A DNA stretch of 64,000 nt from Streptomyces sp. NRRL F-6676 (GTDB taxonomy: Bacteria > Actinomycetota > Actinomycetes > Streptomycetales > Streptomycetaceae), in assembly GCF_000725625.1 (NCBI RefSeq), contig NZ_JOHS01000018.1, positions 1 through 64,000 on the forward strand, written 5' to 3'. Made by a program: the position numbers and the translations under genes. Below the pieces are notes generated by a model that was not told where the DNA came from, ran no database searches, and saw only the letters and a program-made list of their open reading frames with translations. This document shows positions 43,248-51,203 of this stretch, one piece after another. Positions within the stretch are counted from its first letter, which is position 1; the number at the start of each line of letters is the position of its first letter.

Positions 43248-44249
43248 TCAGGCCGCCGCCGGTTCGTCGACGCCCAGCCCGGCCGGGACCGGGATGTCGT
43301 ACATGGCGGCCGCGTTGAGACCGAGGATCTTCTTCTTCTGGGCGACGGTGAGCTGCGGGTACTCGGCCGTCATGTCCTCGGGGATCTCGAAGTCGACGAA
43401 CTGCTCGATCAGCCACTTCGGCGTCCACAGCGCGTAGTCGCTGGAGAACTGGATGCGGTCCTCGTCCAGCCAGTACAGCAGTTCGCCGATGATCTGGGCG
43501 AAGTAGCGGGGCCGGGTGTGCATGAACGGGATCGCGACGGCGAGCCCCGCGTGCACGTTGGGTTCCTGGGTGGCGATCCAGCAGAAGTCCTCCAGCCGGG
43601 GCAGGCCGCAGTGTTCGACCACGAAGTTGAGGTCGGTGAAGTCGCTGGCGGCCGCGTCGACGTCCGCCACGTCGAAGGCGTCCCGGTCCAGGGGGCGGAT
43701 GGTGGGGCCCTTGTGGATGTGGATGTTCCTGATGCCCAGCTCCCGGCAGGCCTCCAGGTAGCGGTAGGTCCACGGGTCGCTGAGCTTGTAGCCGCGGGAG
43801 TCGCCCTTCCACTCGGCGGTGTAGAGCTTGACGCCCTTCAGGCCGAAGCGGGCGGCGTCCTCGCGCAGCTGCTTCAGGCCCGCCTCCTCGAAGCGCGGGT
43901 CGAAGTAGTGGTTGTAGGTGAGCTTGCCGGGGTGCTCGCGGGTGAGCGCGAAGGCCTCCTCGGCCTGCCCGAAACCGTTGTTGTAGAAGGCGCCCAGCCG
44001 GGCCGGCTGGAAGATCGCGTGGTCGACGTACCCGTCGGTGAACAGGTCCTTCATCAGCCGCTCGCCGCCCTGGTACAGGAACTCCTCGTACGGCCAGTGC
44101 TCCGATTCCGGGCCCAGGTTGCGGTGGTAGTCGTAGAAGCAGTCGATGAACTGCTTGCCGTGGATGTTGCGCTGGTTCTCCGGGCGTGCGTCCCAGAGCG
44201 CGACGTGCGCGTCCACGATGAAGTAGTTCTCGCCGTCCTTGGAATACAT
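43248..44249 (-). CDS. Amidohydrolase family protein of prm/mim-type clusters
   Basis: 333 residues, metal-dependent TIM-barrel (Amidohydro_2). Motifs: FIVDAHVALWDARPENQ, YNHYFDPRFEEAG, GVKLYTAEW, IHIHKGPTIRPLD, FVVEHCGLP and FSSDYALWTP. The usual N-terminal HxH is reduced to DAHVA, as I recall for this subgroup. In known loci it accompanies the binuclear-iron propane monooxygenase; the reaction is not established. ATG 44249 follows GAGGAGAGACAG. Followed within 1 bp by the DUF59 gene. Confidence 0.8.
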   Translation of the reverse strand: MYSKDGENYFIVDAHVALWDARPENQRNIHGKQFIDCFYDYHRNLGPESEHWPYEEFLYQGGERLMKDLFTDGYVDHAIFQPARLGAFYNNGFGQAEEAFALTREHPGKLTYNHYFDPRFEEAGLKQLREDAARFGLKGVKLYTAEWKGDSRGYKLSDPWTYRYLEACRELGIRNIHIHKGPTIRPLDRDAFDVADVDAAASDFTDLNFVVEHCGLPRLEDFCWIATQEPNVHAGLAVAIPFMHTRPRYFAQIIGELLYWLDEDRIQFSSDYALWTPKWLIEQFVDFEIPEDMTAEYPQLTVAQKKKILGLNAAAMYDIPVPAGLGVDEPAAA

Positions 44250-44328
44250 CTGTCTCTCCTCGGTGCACGGTGGTGGGCGCCCGCGCGCCGGCCGAGTGGC
44301 ACGCGACGCCCGGAGCCGGGGGAACGGG

Positions 44329-45123
44329 TCAGGAGAACTGGATGCCGCCGTCGATCATGACCGACTGGCCGGTCATGTAGTCCGAGTCCCGCGAGGCCAG
44401 GTAGGAGACGAAGGACGCGACGTCCGCGGGCTCCTCGACCCGGCCGAGCGCGATCGCCTCGGCGTGCTTCGCGATGGCCTGGCCCTTCCCGATACCGGCC
44501 TCCTCGGCCAGCCGCTCGTCGATCAGGTCCCACATGTCGGTGCCGACGATGCCCGGGCAGTACGCGTTGACGGTGATGCCGTACCGCGCCCACTCCATCG
44601 CCGCGGCCTGGGTCAGCCCGCGCACGCCCCACTTCGACGCCGAGTAGGTGCCGAGCAGCGCGAAGGGGCGGTACGCGACGATCGAGGCGGCGCCGATGAT
44701 CTTGCCGCCGCCGCCCTGGGCGATCATCTGCCGTGCGGCGGCCTGGTAGGAGAGGAAGACACCCCGCAGGTTCACCGCCATGACCTGCTCGAACTCGTCG
44801 ATACCGGTGTCCAGCAGCGGGGTCACCCGGGCGATGCCGGCGTTGGCCACGTAGACGTCGATCCGGCCGAAGCGGCCCGCCGCCTCTTCGACGAGCGCGT
44901 CGGTCTCCTCCTTGCTCGTCACGTCGGCGTGCACGGCCAGGGCCCGGCGGCCCGTCTTCTCGATGCCGGCCGCCACCGCGCTCAACTCCTCGCCCATGCC
45001 GGGGAGATCGGCGACGACCACGTCAAGTCCGTCCTCGGCCAGCCGCTCCGCGATGCCGCGGCCGATACCCCGGGCCGCTCCGGTGACGACGGCGATACGG
45101 GTGGTGCTGTCGGCGGAAGTCAT
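44329..45123 (-). CDS. SDR-family oxidoreductase, acetoin (diacetyl) reductase-like
   Basis: 264 residues. Cofactor loop VTGAARGIGRGIAERLAEDG, acidic VVVADLPG (NAD preference likely), NAG motif VYVANAGIARVTPLLDTGID, catalytic Ser in GAASIVAY and YSASKWGVRGLTQ, then NAYCPGIVGTDMWDLIDE and DSDYMTGQSVMIDGG. The last two segments are those of acetoin/2,3-butanediol dehydrogenases. ATG 45123 follows AGGAGAG. Diverges from the AcoR-like activator, which fits control of acetoin or related alcohol use. Confidence 0.85.
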   Translation of the reverse strand: MTSADSTTRIAVVTGAARGIGRGIAERLAEDGLDVVVADLPGMGEELSAVAAGIEKTGRRALAVHADVTSKEETDALVEEAAGRFGRIDVYVANAGIARVTPLLDTGIDEFEQVMAVNLRGVFLSYQAAARQMIAQGGGGKIIGAASIVAYRPFALLGTYSASKWGVRGLTQAAAMEWARYGITVNAYCPGIVGTDMWDLIDERLAEEAGIGKGQAIAKHAEAIALGRVEEPADVASFVSYLASRDSDYMTGQSVMIDGGIQFS

Positions 45124-45288
45124 AGGTCTCTCTCCTGTGCTCGACGGTGAGCGTCCGCACCCTCGTGCGGGACTGCTCAACAGAGTGCGGGCGGGGAGCG
45201 CCGTCGAGTTTTTCAATGTGGAACACACCCGCGCCGCCCTCTGATCAGGACATGGCCCACAGCCGGAAAAGCCCTGCCGAACCACCCG

Positions 45289-45316
45289 TTGACAGGTGCA
45301 AACGCGTTCGTAATAT
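45289..45316 (+). promoter_or_regulatory. Near-consensus sigma-70-type promoter of the activator gene
   Basis: TTGACA at 45289-45294 and TAATAT at 45311-45316, with a 16-bp spacer; the ATG lies 28 bp downstream. The hexamers are unusually close to the housekeeping consensus for this high-GC DNA. Confidence 0.7.
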
Positions 45317-45343
45317 GGCGGAAACACGCTCATCGGAGGCGCC

Positions 45344-47167
45344 ATGCTCAGCGACAGCACAGCGCGCGACCGGACCATCGCGCGAGCACGCCTGAGGTTC
45401 CTGGAGAACGCCGAGCTGCCTGCGGAGATCGTGCCCGAGGGCATCCTCAACTCCTGGCAGCGTTCCAAGTACCTGGGGATCGGCACGGACGAGGTGGTCG
45501 TTCCCTACCAGCCGGACTACGACCGGGAGAGCCGCCTGGTACGCGCCGCCACGCCGGTCCTGGACCGGCTGGAACAGGCACTGACGGGTTCGGACGCCTG
45601 TGTGATCGTCACGGACCGCAACGGCTGGGTGCGCGACCGCCGGGTCGGGGAGGAGCGCCTCTCGGCACACCTGGACCGCGTCCATCTGGCGCCCGGCTTC
45701 AACTACGCCGAGCAGTTCGTCGGCACGAACGGCATCGGAGTCGCGCTGGAGGAGCGCCGGCCCAATGTGGTGCTGGGCACCGAGCACTTCAACGAACGCT
45801 TGCAGGGCGTCTCCTGCGCGGCCGCACCGATCCGCAACCCGGTCACCGGACGGGTCGAGGGGGCCATGAACCTGACCTGCTGGAACGGTCCGGCGCGCCC
45901 CCTCATGGCAGCCCTGGTCCAGGAAGCCGTCGACGACATCGAGCGCGTGATGTACGAGTTCAGCAGCGCCCACCAGCGCGCCCTGCTCGAGGCGTTCCAG
46001 CAGGTCACCCACTACGGTGACCGGCCGGTGCTCTGTCTCGGCCAGGACCTCGTGCTCGCCAACACCGCCGCCTCGGCGAGGCTCACCGGCGACGACCACC
46101 GGCTGCTGCACGAGGCCGCCGCCGAGTTCGGGCACGCGCCCCGCACCCGGAGGCAGGTGCGGCTGACCGGCGGGGCGAGCGTCATGATGCGCTGCCGCCG
46201 GGTCGACAGCTCCGCCGGCGCGGCCGGATACCTGCTGGAACTGGCCTTCACGGACCGCCCCTTGGCCCAGGACCGTGCCGGGGCCGGCCCCCGCTCCCGC
46301 GAGGAGCGGGACGCGACCCGGCCGTGGCCGCTGCCGGGCCTGGCCGGCACGGACCCGGCGTGGAACGCCGTCTCCCGTACGGTGTCGCGCTGCGCGCGCG
46401 AACGGACGCCGCTCCTGCTCCACGGCGAGACCGGGACGGGGAAGTCCGCGCTGGTCCGTGCCGCGCACGCGCTGACCGGGGCGGCCTCGGCACCCGTTGT
46501 CGTGGACGCCGCGGATCCCGGGGCGGTCGGGGCCGGGGACGATCTCGGGGCCGGGGACGACCTGTCGGCCGCCCTGCGCGCGGCGCCCGCCGGACCGGGC
46601 CGCGCCCTGGTCCTGCGCAACGTCGACGCGGTGGCCCCCGAGCAGGCGCCCGCCGTCGCCCGGGCGCTGGACGCCGCGGCGGCACAGGGCACCTGGGTCG
46701 TGGGCACGCTCCACGGCGCACCGGGCGTACCGGAGTCGCTGAGGCGCTGCTTCCTCGAAGCGGCGGCGGTACCCGCCCTGCGGCACCGTCTCACGGACCT
46801 TCCGGCCCTGATCGACTGTCTGCTGCGACGTGTCGGCGCGGGCGTGGAATGCGCCCCGGAGGTCCTGCCGCTACTGCGCCGGCACGACTGGCCCGGCAAC
46901 GTCCGTCAACTGGGCCTCGTTCTGAGCAAGGCCGCCGCGGGCCGCCGTACGTCCCGGATCGAGCTCCACGACCTGCCGCCCTCCCTGCACAGCACGGGCG
47001 GCCGGGCCCTGAGCGCCTGGGAGGCGTCCGAGCGCGACACCCTGGTCCAGGCCCTGCTGGAGGCGGACGGCAACAAACTGCTCGCGGCCCGGCGGCTCGG
47101 CATCTCCCGTACGACGATCTACCGCAAGATGAGGACCTACGGCATCACGCTCCCTGCACGCCGTTGA
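45344..47167 (+). CDS. AcoR/MimR-like transcriptional activator (GAF, AAA remnant, Fis)
   Basis: 607 residues. GAF-type sensing region about 70-200 (VIVTDRNGWVRDRRVGEERL, FVGTNGIGVALEERRPNVV); central AAA+ region from about 330 with Walker A LHGETGTGKSAL; Fis-type helix-turn-helix at the end (NKLLAARRLGISRTTIYRKM). The sigma-54 contact loop GAFTGA is absent and the AAA core is shortened, as expected in actinobacteria, which lack sigma-54. Probable activator of the SDR/amidohydrolase/dehydrogenase genes opposite. ATG 45344 with GGAGG. Confidence 0.85.
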   Translation: MLSDSTARDRTIARARLRFLENAELPAEIVPEGILNSWQRSKYLGIGTDEVVVPYQPDYDRESRLVRAATPVLDRLEQALTGSDACVIVTDRNGWVRDRRVGEERLSAHLDRVHLAPGFNYAEQFVGTNGIGVALEERRPNVVLGTEHFNERLQGVSCAAAPIRNPVTGRVEGAMNLTCWNGPARPLMAALVQEAVDDIERVMYEFSSAHQRALLEAFQQVTHYGDRPVLCLGQDLVLANTAASARLTGDDHRLLHEAAAEFGHAPRTRRQVRLTGGASVMMRCRRVDSSAGAAGYLLELAFTDRPLAQDRAGAGPRSREERDATRPWPLPGLAGTDPAWNAVSRTVSRCARERTPLLLHGETGTGKSALVRAAHALTGAASAPVVVDAADPGAVGAGDDLGAGDDLSAALRAAPAGPGRALVLRNVDAVAPEQAPAVARALDAAAAQGTWVVGTLHGAPGVPESLRRCFLEAAAVPALRHRLTDLPALIDCLLRRVGAGVECAPEVLPLLRRHDWPGNVRQLGLVLSKAAAGRRTSRIELHDLPPSLHSTGGRALSAWEASERDTLVQALLEADGNKLLAARRLGISRTTIYRKMRTYGITLPARR

Positions 47168-47220
47168 GACGGGCGCCGTTGAGACGGGCGCCGTTGGGAC
47201 GGGCGCCGTTGGGACGGGCC
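47161..47220 (+). repeat. Four 15-bp tandem repeats across the stop codon of the activator
   Basis: CCGTTGAGACGGGCG at 47161-47175 and 47176-47190, then CCGTTGGGACGGGCG at 47191-47205 and a copy with one further change at 47206-47220. The activator stop (47165-47167) is inside the first unit. Confidence 0.85.
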
Positions 47221-47454
47221 GGGAAGGCACGCCGTCGAGCCGGGCCGGGAACAACCGGGCGTCGGGCCCGGGGGCCGACCGTACCCGTTCCCACCCCGAC
47301 CGGCGCCGCGATGACGACGGCGATCCATACGCTCCGGGGCCGGGTGTCGGGCCTTCACCGCGGAACTCGACCGGATCATCGCGGCGAACCGTGTCCAGCC
47401 GGTTCGGCAGGGAGATGTCCCAGTAGTCGCCGGTGAAGCCCCTCGGCCAAACCC

Positions 47455-47775
47455 GCCAGGACCGTCGACCGGTACAACCTGTTCCCCCGCAAGACGCTTG
47501 CCGCGCTGGGCGTCACCGACCGGCGTCAGGTCAACGCCATCGCCAACATGGCCTACGTGACGTGGCCGGCGGGCGAGCAGTCCCAGACCGACGCGCCGCA
47601 CGACTACTGGCCGCGCATCACGGACGCGATGGACCCGGAGGTGCTCCAGCGGCAGGTTGGCCGGCACGCGCTCCCGGTCGGCTGGGAACAGCTCGACTAC
47701 TCCACCTTCCTGGAGCGGCGGCGCCAGCTCATCGCCAAGGCCGTGCGGGAGGCGTTCGAGACCCTGTCCGGGTCG
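47455..47775 (+). pseudogene. 3' fragment of a DUF262/DUF1524-like (GmrSD-type) gene
   Basis: Read in the frame of 47461, the translation YNLFPRKTLAALGVTDRRQV, NAIANMAYVTWPAGEQSQTD, HALPVGWEQLDYSTFLERRR and KAVREAFETLSG resembles the C-terminal part of DUF262 restriction-type proteins with an HNH-like DUF1524 end (family usually has HHIFPR where this has RYNLFPR). There is no start codon with a ribosome site and no N-terminal domain, and the frame breaks near 47770. A decayed remnant of a mobile defence-type gene. Confidence 0.5.
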
Positions 47776-47941
47776 GCAACGGCACCAAGCAGCTCCACGG
47801 CGACGACCTCGTGCGCTACGAGGGGGAGCACTGGGGATGAACGGCCCTGCGGCCGGCCCGTCGGCCGCAGGGCCGGTCCAGGGCCGGCTCGGCAGTCCGT
47901 ACCGCCGCGGGAGGCGCGGCCGCCCCGCCCGCGCCTCGGGT
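47776..47941. other. Decayed intergenic DNA
   Basis: Between the two gene fragments. A frame ending in DLVRYEGEHWG (to 47840) may be the shifted end of the DUF262-like remnant. Otherwise nothing recognisable on either strand. Confidence 0.3.
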
Positions 47942-48010
47942 GCGGTCGGGGGAGGAGCGCGATGCCGTCGTCGTCGGCGTGCGGGGTGTCGCCGGGGTGG
48001 GAGAGCGGGT
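47942..48010 (-). pseudogene. 3' fragment of a second rraA gene
   Basis: On the minus strand this reads PGDTPHADDDGIALLP, matching PGDTLHADDDGIVLLP at the end of the intact RraA protein (39485-39976). The DNA of the two sites is also very similar (39491-39556 against 47942-48007, including CGATGCCGTCGTCGTCGGCG shared exactly). The rest of the gene is missing. Confidence 0.65.
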
Positions 48011-48049
48011 GCGGGGCTCCGGGGGTCCTTCGCACCGGGCGTACGGGCG

Positions 48050-48703
48050 TCACGGCACCCGGTACTCCTGTTCCGGCCGCCCCGTCGTCCCGTAGCGCAG
48101 GCTCATGCGGAGCAGGTGCGCGGAGACGAGGGAGGCGAGGTAGCGCTGGGCGGTGGCGCGGGAGACGCCGATCAGTTCGCCGACCTGGCCCGCGGAGAGC
48201 GGGGTGGGGGAGTCGCGTACGGCCGCGAGGACCGCGTCGCCCGTCACCGTGCGCACGGTGGGGCGGCGGGGCGCGGTCTCCCGCAGGGCGGCGTACGCGC
48301 TCTCGACGGCGTCCTGGTCCAGGGACTCGGCCTCCGTCAGCCGCCGGAAGCGGGCGTAGCCGCGCAGCTTCTCCGCGAGCAGTTCCGGCGGGAACGGTTT
48401 GACGAGGTACGCCAGCGCCCCCGCCGACAGCGCGCGGCGCACCGCCGGGCCCTCGGCGGCCGCGCTGAGCACGAACGTGTCGCAGTTCAGGTCGCGCAGC
48501 AGGTCCAGACCGGAGCCGTCGGGCAGATAGACGTCGACCAGCGCGAGGTCGACGGGCGCCGCGGCCTCCCTCGCCGCGGCGGCGGTGTGCGCCGTACCGG
48601 CCACGACGAAGCCGGGCACGCCCGCGACGAGGCTCGCGTGCACACCGGCGACACGGAAGTCGTCGTCGACGACGAGCACGCTGAACGCCGAACGGTCACT
48701 CAC
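48050..48703 (-). CDS. CitB/DpiA-type response regulator
   Basis: 217 residues. Receiver domain about 8-125 with DDD at 13-15, phospho-acceptor Asp57 (LALVDVYLPD) and VKPF; C-terminal helix-turn-helix about 155-215 (LSAGQVGELIGVSRATAQRY) of the CitB type. These regulators switch on transport and use of citrate or C4-dicarboxylates. GTG 48703 with GGAGG 8 nt upstream overlaps the kinase stop by 4 nt. Its probable target, the GntP permease gene, lies beyond the kinase on the other strand. Confidence 0.87.
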   Translation of the reverse strand: MSDRSAFSVLVVDDDFRVAGVHASLVAGVPGFVVAGTAHTAAAAREAAAPVDLALVDVYLPDGSGLDLLRDLNCDTFVLSAAAEGPAVRRALSAGALAYLVKPFPPELLAEKLRGYARFRRLTEAESLDQDAVESAYAALRETAPRRPTVRTVTGDAVLAAVRDSPTPLSAGQVGELIGVSRATAQRYLASLVSAHLLRMSLRYGTTGRPEQEYRVP

Positions 48704-50964
48704 GAACGCACCTCCATGACCCCGGGCAACCGGGCGACGAACACGGCCCCGCCGCGGACGACGGCCTCCGCGGGAGGCGCGGCGCCGCCCCCGGCCGCCT
48801 CCGGGGCGCCGTCCGACTGTGCCGGCGGCGGCACGCCCGGTCGTCCCACCGGGGGGCCGCTCGGCTGTCCCGTCGGAGGCCCGGCCTGCTGTGCTGCCGG
48901 GGGACCGTCCGGCCGTGCCGCCGGGGGGCCGTCCGGCTGTCCGGCGGCGGGGACGTGCGGCTGTGCGGCCGGTTGCCCGGCGGGGGTCTCGGCCGGGGGG
49001 CCGCTCGGCTGTCCCGCCGGGAGCCCGTCCGGCTGTGCTGCCGGGGGCCCGGCCGGCCGTGCCGCTGGGGAGCCGTCCGGCTGTTCGGCGGGAGGGACGT
49101 GCGGCTGTGCGGCCGGTTGCCCGGCGGGGGCCTCGCCTGGGAGGTCGCTCGGCTGTCCCGCCGGAGGCCCGGCCGGCCGTGCTGCCGGGGGGCCGGCCGG
49201 CTGTCCGGCGGCAGGGGCGTGCGGCTGTGCGGCCGGTTGCCTGGTGCGTGTTCCGTTCGGCCGGGCGGCCGACTGGGCGTTCGGCTGTGGCGTTCCGGGT
49301 GCGGTCGGCGTGTCGCCCGGTGGGCTGCCCGGCTCCGCGAGGTGGATCTCTCCGCCCCGCGCCCGGGCGATCTGGCGGGACAGGGCCAGGCCGATGCCCC
49401 GCCCGCCGGGGAACGGGGTGTGGTCCTTGGTGGAAACGCCCTCGCGGAAGGCGTCCTCCGGTGGGGAGAGGGCGACGCCGTCGCCCGTGTCGGCGACGGT
49501 GATGAGCAGGGTGGTGTCCTCCGTCATCAGTTCCACCTCGACCAGGGCCGCCGTGCGCCGCCCGTGGCGGGCGGCGTCGATCGCGTTGTCGACGAGGTTG
49601 CCGCACACGGTGGTGACGTCGACGGGAGCGGCCAGGGTGCCCTCGACCCAGGTGCCGCCCCCGATCACCAGGGTCACCCCGCTCTCCCGCGCCTGCGCGG
49701 CCTTCGCCGACAGGAAGGCGCGCAGATACGAGTCGCGGACCGCGTCGAGGCCCGGCAGGGCCTCGCCCAGCCCGCCCGTGCCGAGGATCGTGTCGATGTA
49801 CTCGGTGGTCTCCGCGAGGTGCCCGCCGCGGGCCAGCGCGGAGACCACGTGCAGCCGGTTGGCGAACTCGTGCCGCTGCGCCCGCAGCGCCGAGCCCATC
49901 GCCTGCACCGCGTCGAGCTGACGGGTCAGGGACTCCACGTCGGTGCGGTCCTTGACCGTCAGCAGCGTGCCCAGCTCGCGCCCGTCCCGGCGCACCCGGC
50001 GGCAGGACAGCACCAGCACCCGCTCGCCGACGGCCGCCATCACCGGCCCCAACGCGGGGCTGCGCACCGCCTCGGCGACCCGTGGGGTCAGCCCCAGGTC
50101 GTCCAGATGCGTACCGGGGGCGATGCCGGGCGCGAGCAGCCGGCGCGCCTCGTCGTTGACCACCGCGACCCGCCCCCCGGTGTCCAGCGCGAGGACCCCC
50201 TCGCCGATGCCGTGCAGCACCGCCTCCTGCTCCTGGACCAGTCCGGCCAGTTCCTCCGGCTCCAGGCCGAGGGTGAGCCGCTTCCACCGGCGGGCCAGCA
50301 GCGCGGACGCGGCGACACCGAGCAGCAGGGCGACCGTCAGCCAGCCCAGGCCGCCCAGCAGGACGCGCAGGAACTGCGCCCGCACGGCGGACACCGCGAG
50401 CCCCGCGTTCGCCTCGCCGACCACCCTCGTCGTCGAGCCCGGCGCGTACACGGGCACCTTCGCGACCACCTCGTCGCCGAGGTGGGCCCGGTGCCGGGCC
50501 AGCACCTCGTGCCCGGAGAGCGCGGAGGACGGATCGGTGCTCACCTCCCGGCCGAGCTGCGCCCGCTCGGGGTGGGCCAGCCGGATGCCCCGGTCGTCCG
50601 TGACGACGACGAACAGGAACCCCGTCCTGACCCGCACCGCCTCGGCCACGTCCTGCACCGGACCGGCGGCCAGCGTGGCCCGCGCGGTGTGCGCCGCGCC
50701 GCCGCCCGGCCGGTCGTTGGCCGCGGAGTACGCGGCGGCACCGCCGCGCACCGACGGCTCGGAGGCCACCGTCCGCGCCACCGCCAGCGCGCGGTGCTGG
50801 TACTCGCGGTCGAGCCGGTGCTCGTTGGAGTAGGCGAAGGCGGCGAACGCGGCGGCGAGCGTGACCGCGACCACCGCGCACTGCAACAGCAGCACCTGGG
50901 TGCGCAGCCGCACCCTGCCGAACCGGCCCCGGCCGGCCCGTCCACCACCCGGCGATTCGACCAT
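48700..50964 (-). CDS. CitA/DcuS-type sensor histidine kinase with a repeat insertion in its ATPase domain
   Basis: 754 residues. Membrane segments about 22-45 and 200-223 flank an extracytoplasmic CitA-like PAS domain (FLFVVVTDDRGIRLAHPE); cytoplasmic PAS about 235-330; phospho-His365 in RAQRHEFANRLH; N-box NLVDNAIDAA (456-465); ADTGDG and GGRGIGLALS (520-529). After HLAEPG (546) there are about 190 residues of Pro/Ala/Gly/Gln before the last strand GGAVFVARLPG (738-748). ATG 50964 was chosen although GGTGAGG abuts it; an earlier in-frame GTG (50970) or a leaderless start is possible. Confidence 0.83.
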   Translation of the reverse strand: MVESPGGGRAGRGRFGRVRLRTQVLLLQCAVVAVTLAAAFAAFAYSNEHRLDREYQHRALAVARTVASEPSVRGGAAAYSAANDRPGGGAAHTARATLAAGPVQDVAEAVRVRTGFLFVVVTDDRGIRLAHPERAQLGREVSTDPSSALSGHEVLARHRAHLGDEVVAKVPVYAPGSTTRVVGEANAGLAVSAVRAQFLRVLLGGLGWLTVALLLGVAASALLARRWKRLTLGLEPEELAGLVQEQEAVLHGIGEGVLALDTGGRVAVVNDEARRLLAPGIAPGTHLDDLGLTPRVAEAVRSPALGPVMAAVGERVLVLSCRRVRRDGRELGTLLTVKDRTDVESLTRQLDAVQAMGSALRAQRHEFANRLHVVSALARGGHLAETTEYIDTILGTGGLGEALPGLDAVRDSYLRAFLSAKAAQARESGVTLVIGGGTWVEGTLAAPVDVTTVCGNLVDNAIDAARHGRRTAALVEVELMTEDTTLLITVADTGDGVALSPPEDAFREGVSTKDHTPFPGGRGIGLALSRQIARARGGEIHLAEPGSPPGDTPTAPGTPQPNAQSAARPNGTRTRQPAAQPHAPAAGQPAGPPAARPAGPPAGQPSDLPGEAPAGQPAAQPHVPPAEQPDGSPAARPAGPPAAQPDGLPAGQPSGPPAETPAGQPAAQPHVPAAGQPDGPPAARPDGPPAAQQAGPPTGQPSGPPVGRPGVPPPAQSDGAPEAAGGGAAPPAEAVVRGGAVFVARLPGVMEVRS
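48832..49239 (-). repeat. Three long tandem repeats inside the sensor kinase gene
   Basis: Encodes residues 576-711 of the kinase as three units of 40, 48 and 48 residues, each opening QPAAQPH(A/V)P and continuing with PPAARP(A/D)GPPA and (A/T)GQPSGPP. On DNA these are degenerate repeats of 120 and 144 bp. All length differences are multiples of three. Confidence 0.8.
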
Positions 50965-51134
50965 CCTCACCCGGCCGACAGTAACCCGACGGACGGCCGG
51001 CCAGGCCGTGCACAGAATGCGCGAAACGCGCGGAACAGCGGTTTCACGGGTTACGCGCACAATCTGGAGCCGTGCCGCGCCCGGCCGATAGCTTCCCGCC
51101 GGTACAGAGCGAGCCGCCTACCAGGAGTTCTTCA
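50965..51134. promoter_or_regulatory. Divergent region between sensor kinase and GntP leader
   Basis: 170 bp that must contain promoters for both transcripts and, by position, the binding site of the CitB-type regulator. I could not pick out a convincing operator or hexamers by eye. Confidence 0.35.
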
Positions 51135-51203
51135 ATGACGAGAACACTCACCCCCGCACCCCTGCCCACGGGCACCCACGGCCGGCCGGGCGGCGCGCTG
51201 TGA
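51135..51203 (+). CDS. 22-aa leader peptide overlapping the GntP start
   Basis: MTRTLTPAPLPTGTHGRPGG followed by two residues and TGA. AGGAG at 51123-51127 is well placed (7 nt). Its stop (51201-51203) overlaps GTG 51200 of the permease gene by the GTGA arrangement, and the permease has no ribosome site of its own. Translation of the leader is therefore likely to deliver ribosomes to the permease start. Confidence 0.55.
   Translation: MTRTLTPAPLPTGTHGRPGGAL

Noticed and set aside
48832..49239. CRISPR array suggested by regularly repeated units
   Set aside because: Units are 120-144 bp, degenerate, in frame and lack unique spacers; they encode a kinase insert.
48050..51013. A single 987-residue frame that seems to fuse kinase and regulator
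   Set aside because: Only the part after 48703 is real in this frame; the kinase is encoded in a different frame with a 4-nt overlap.
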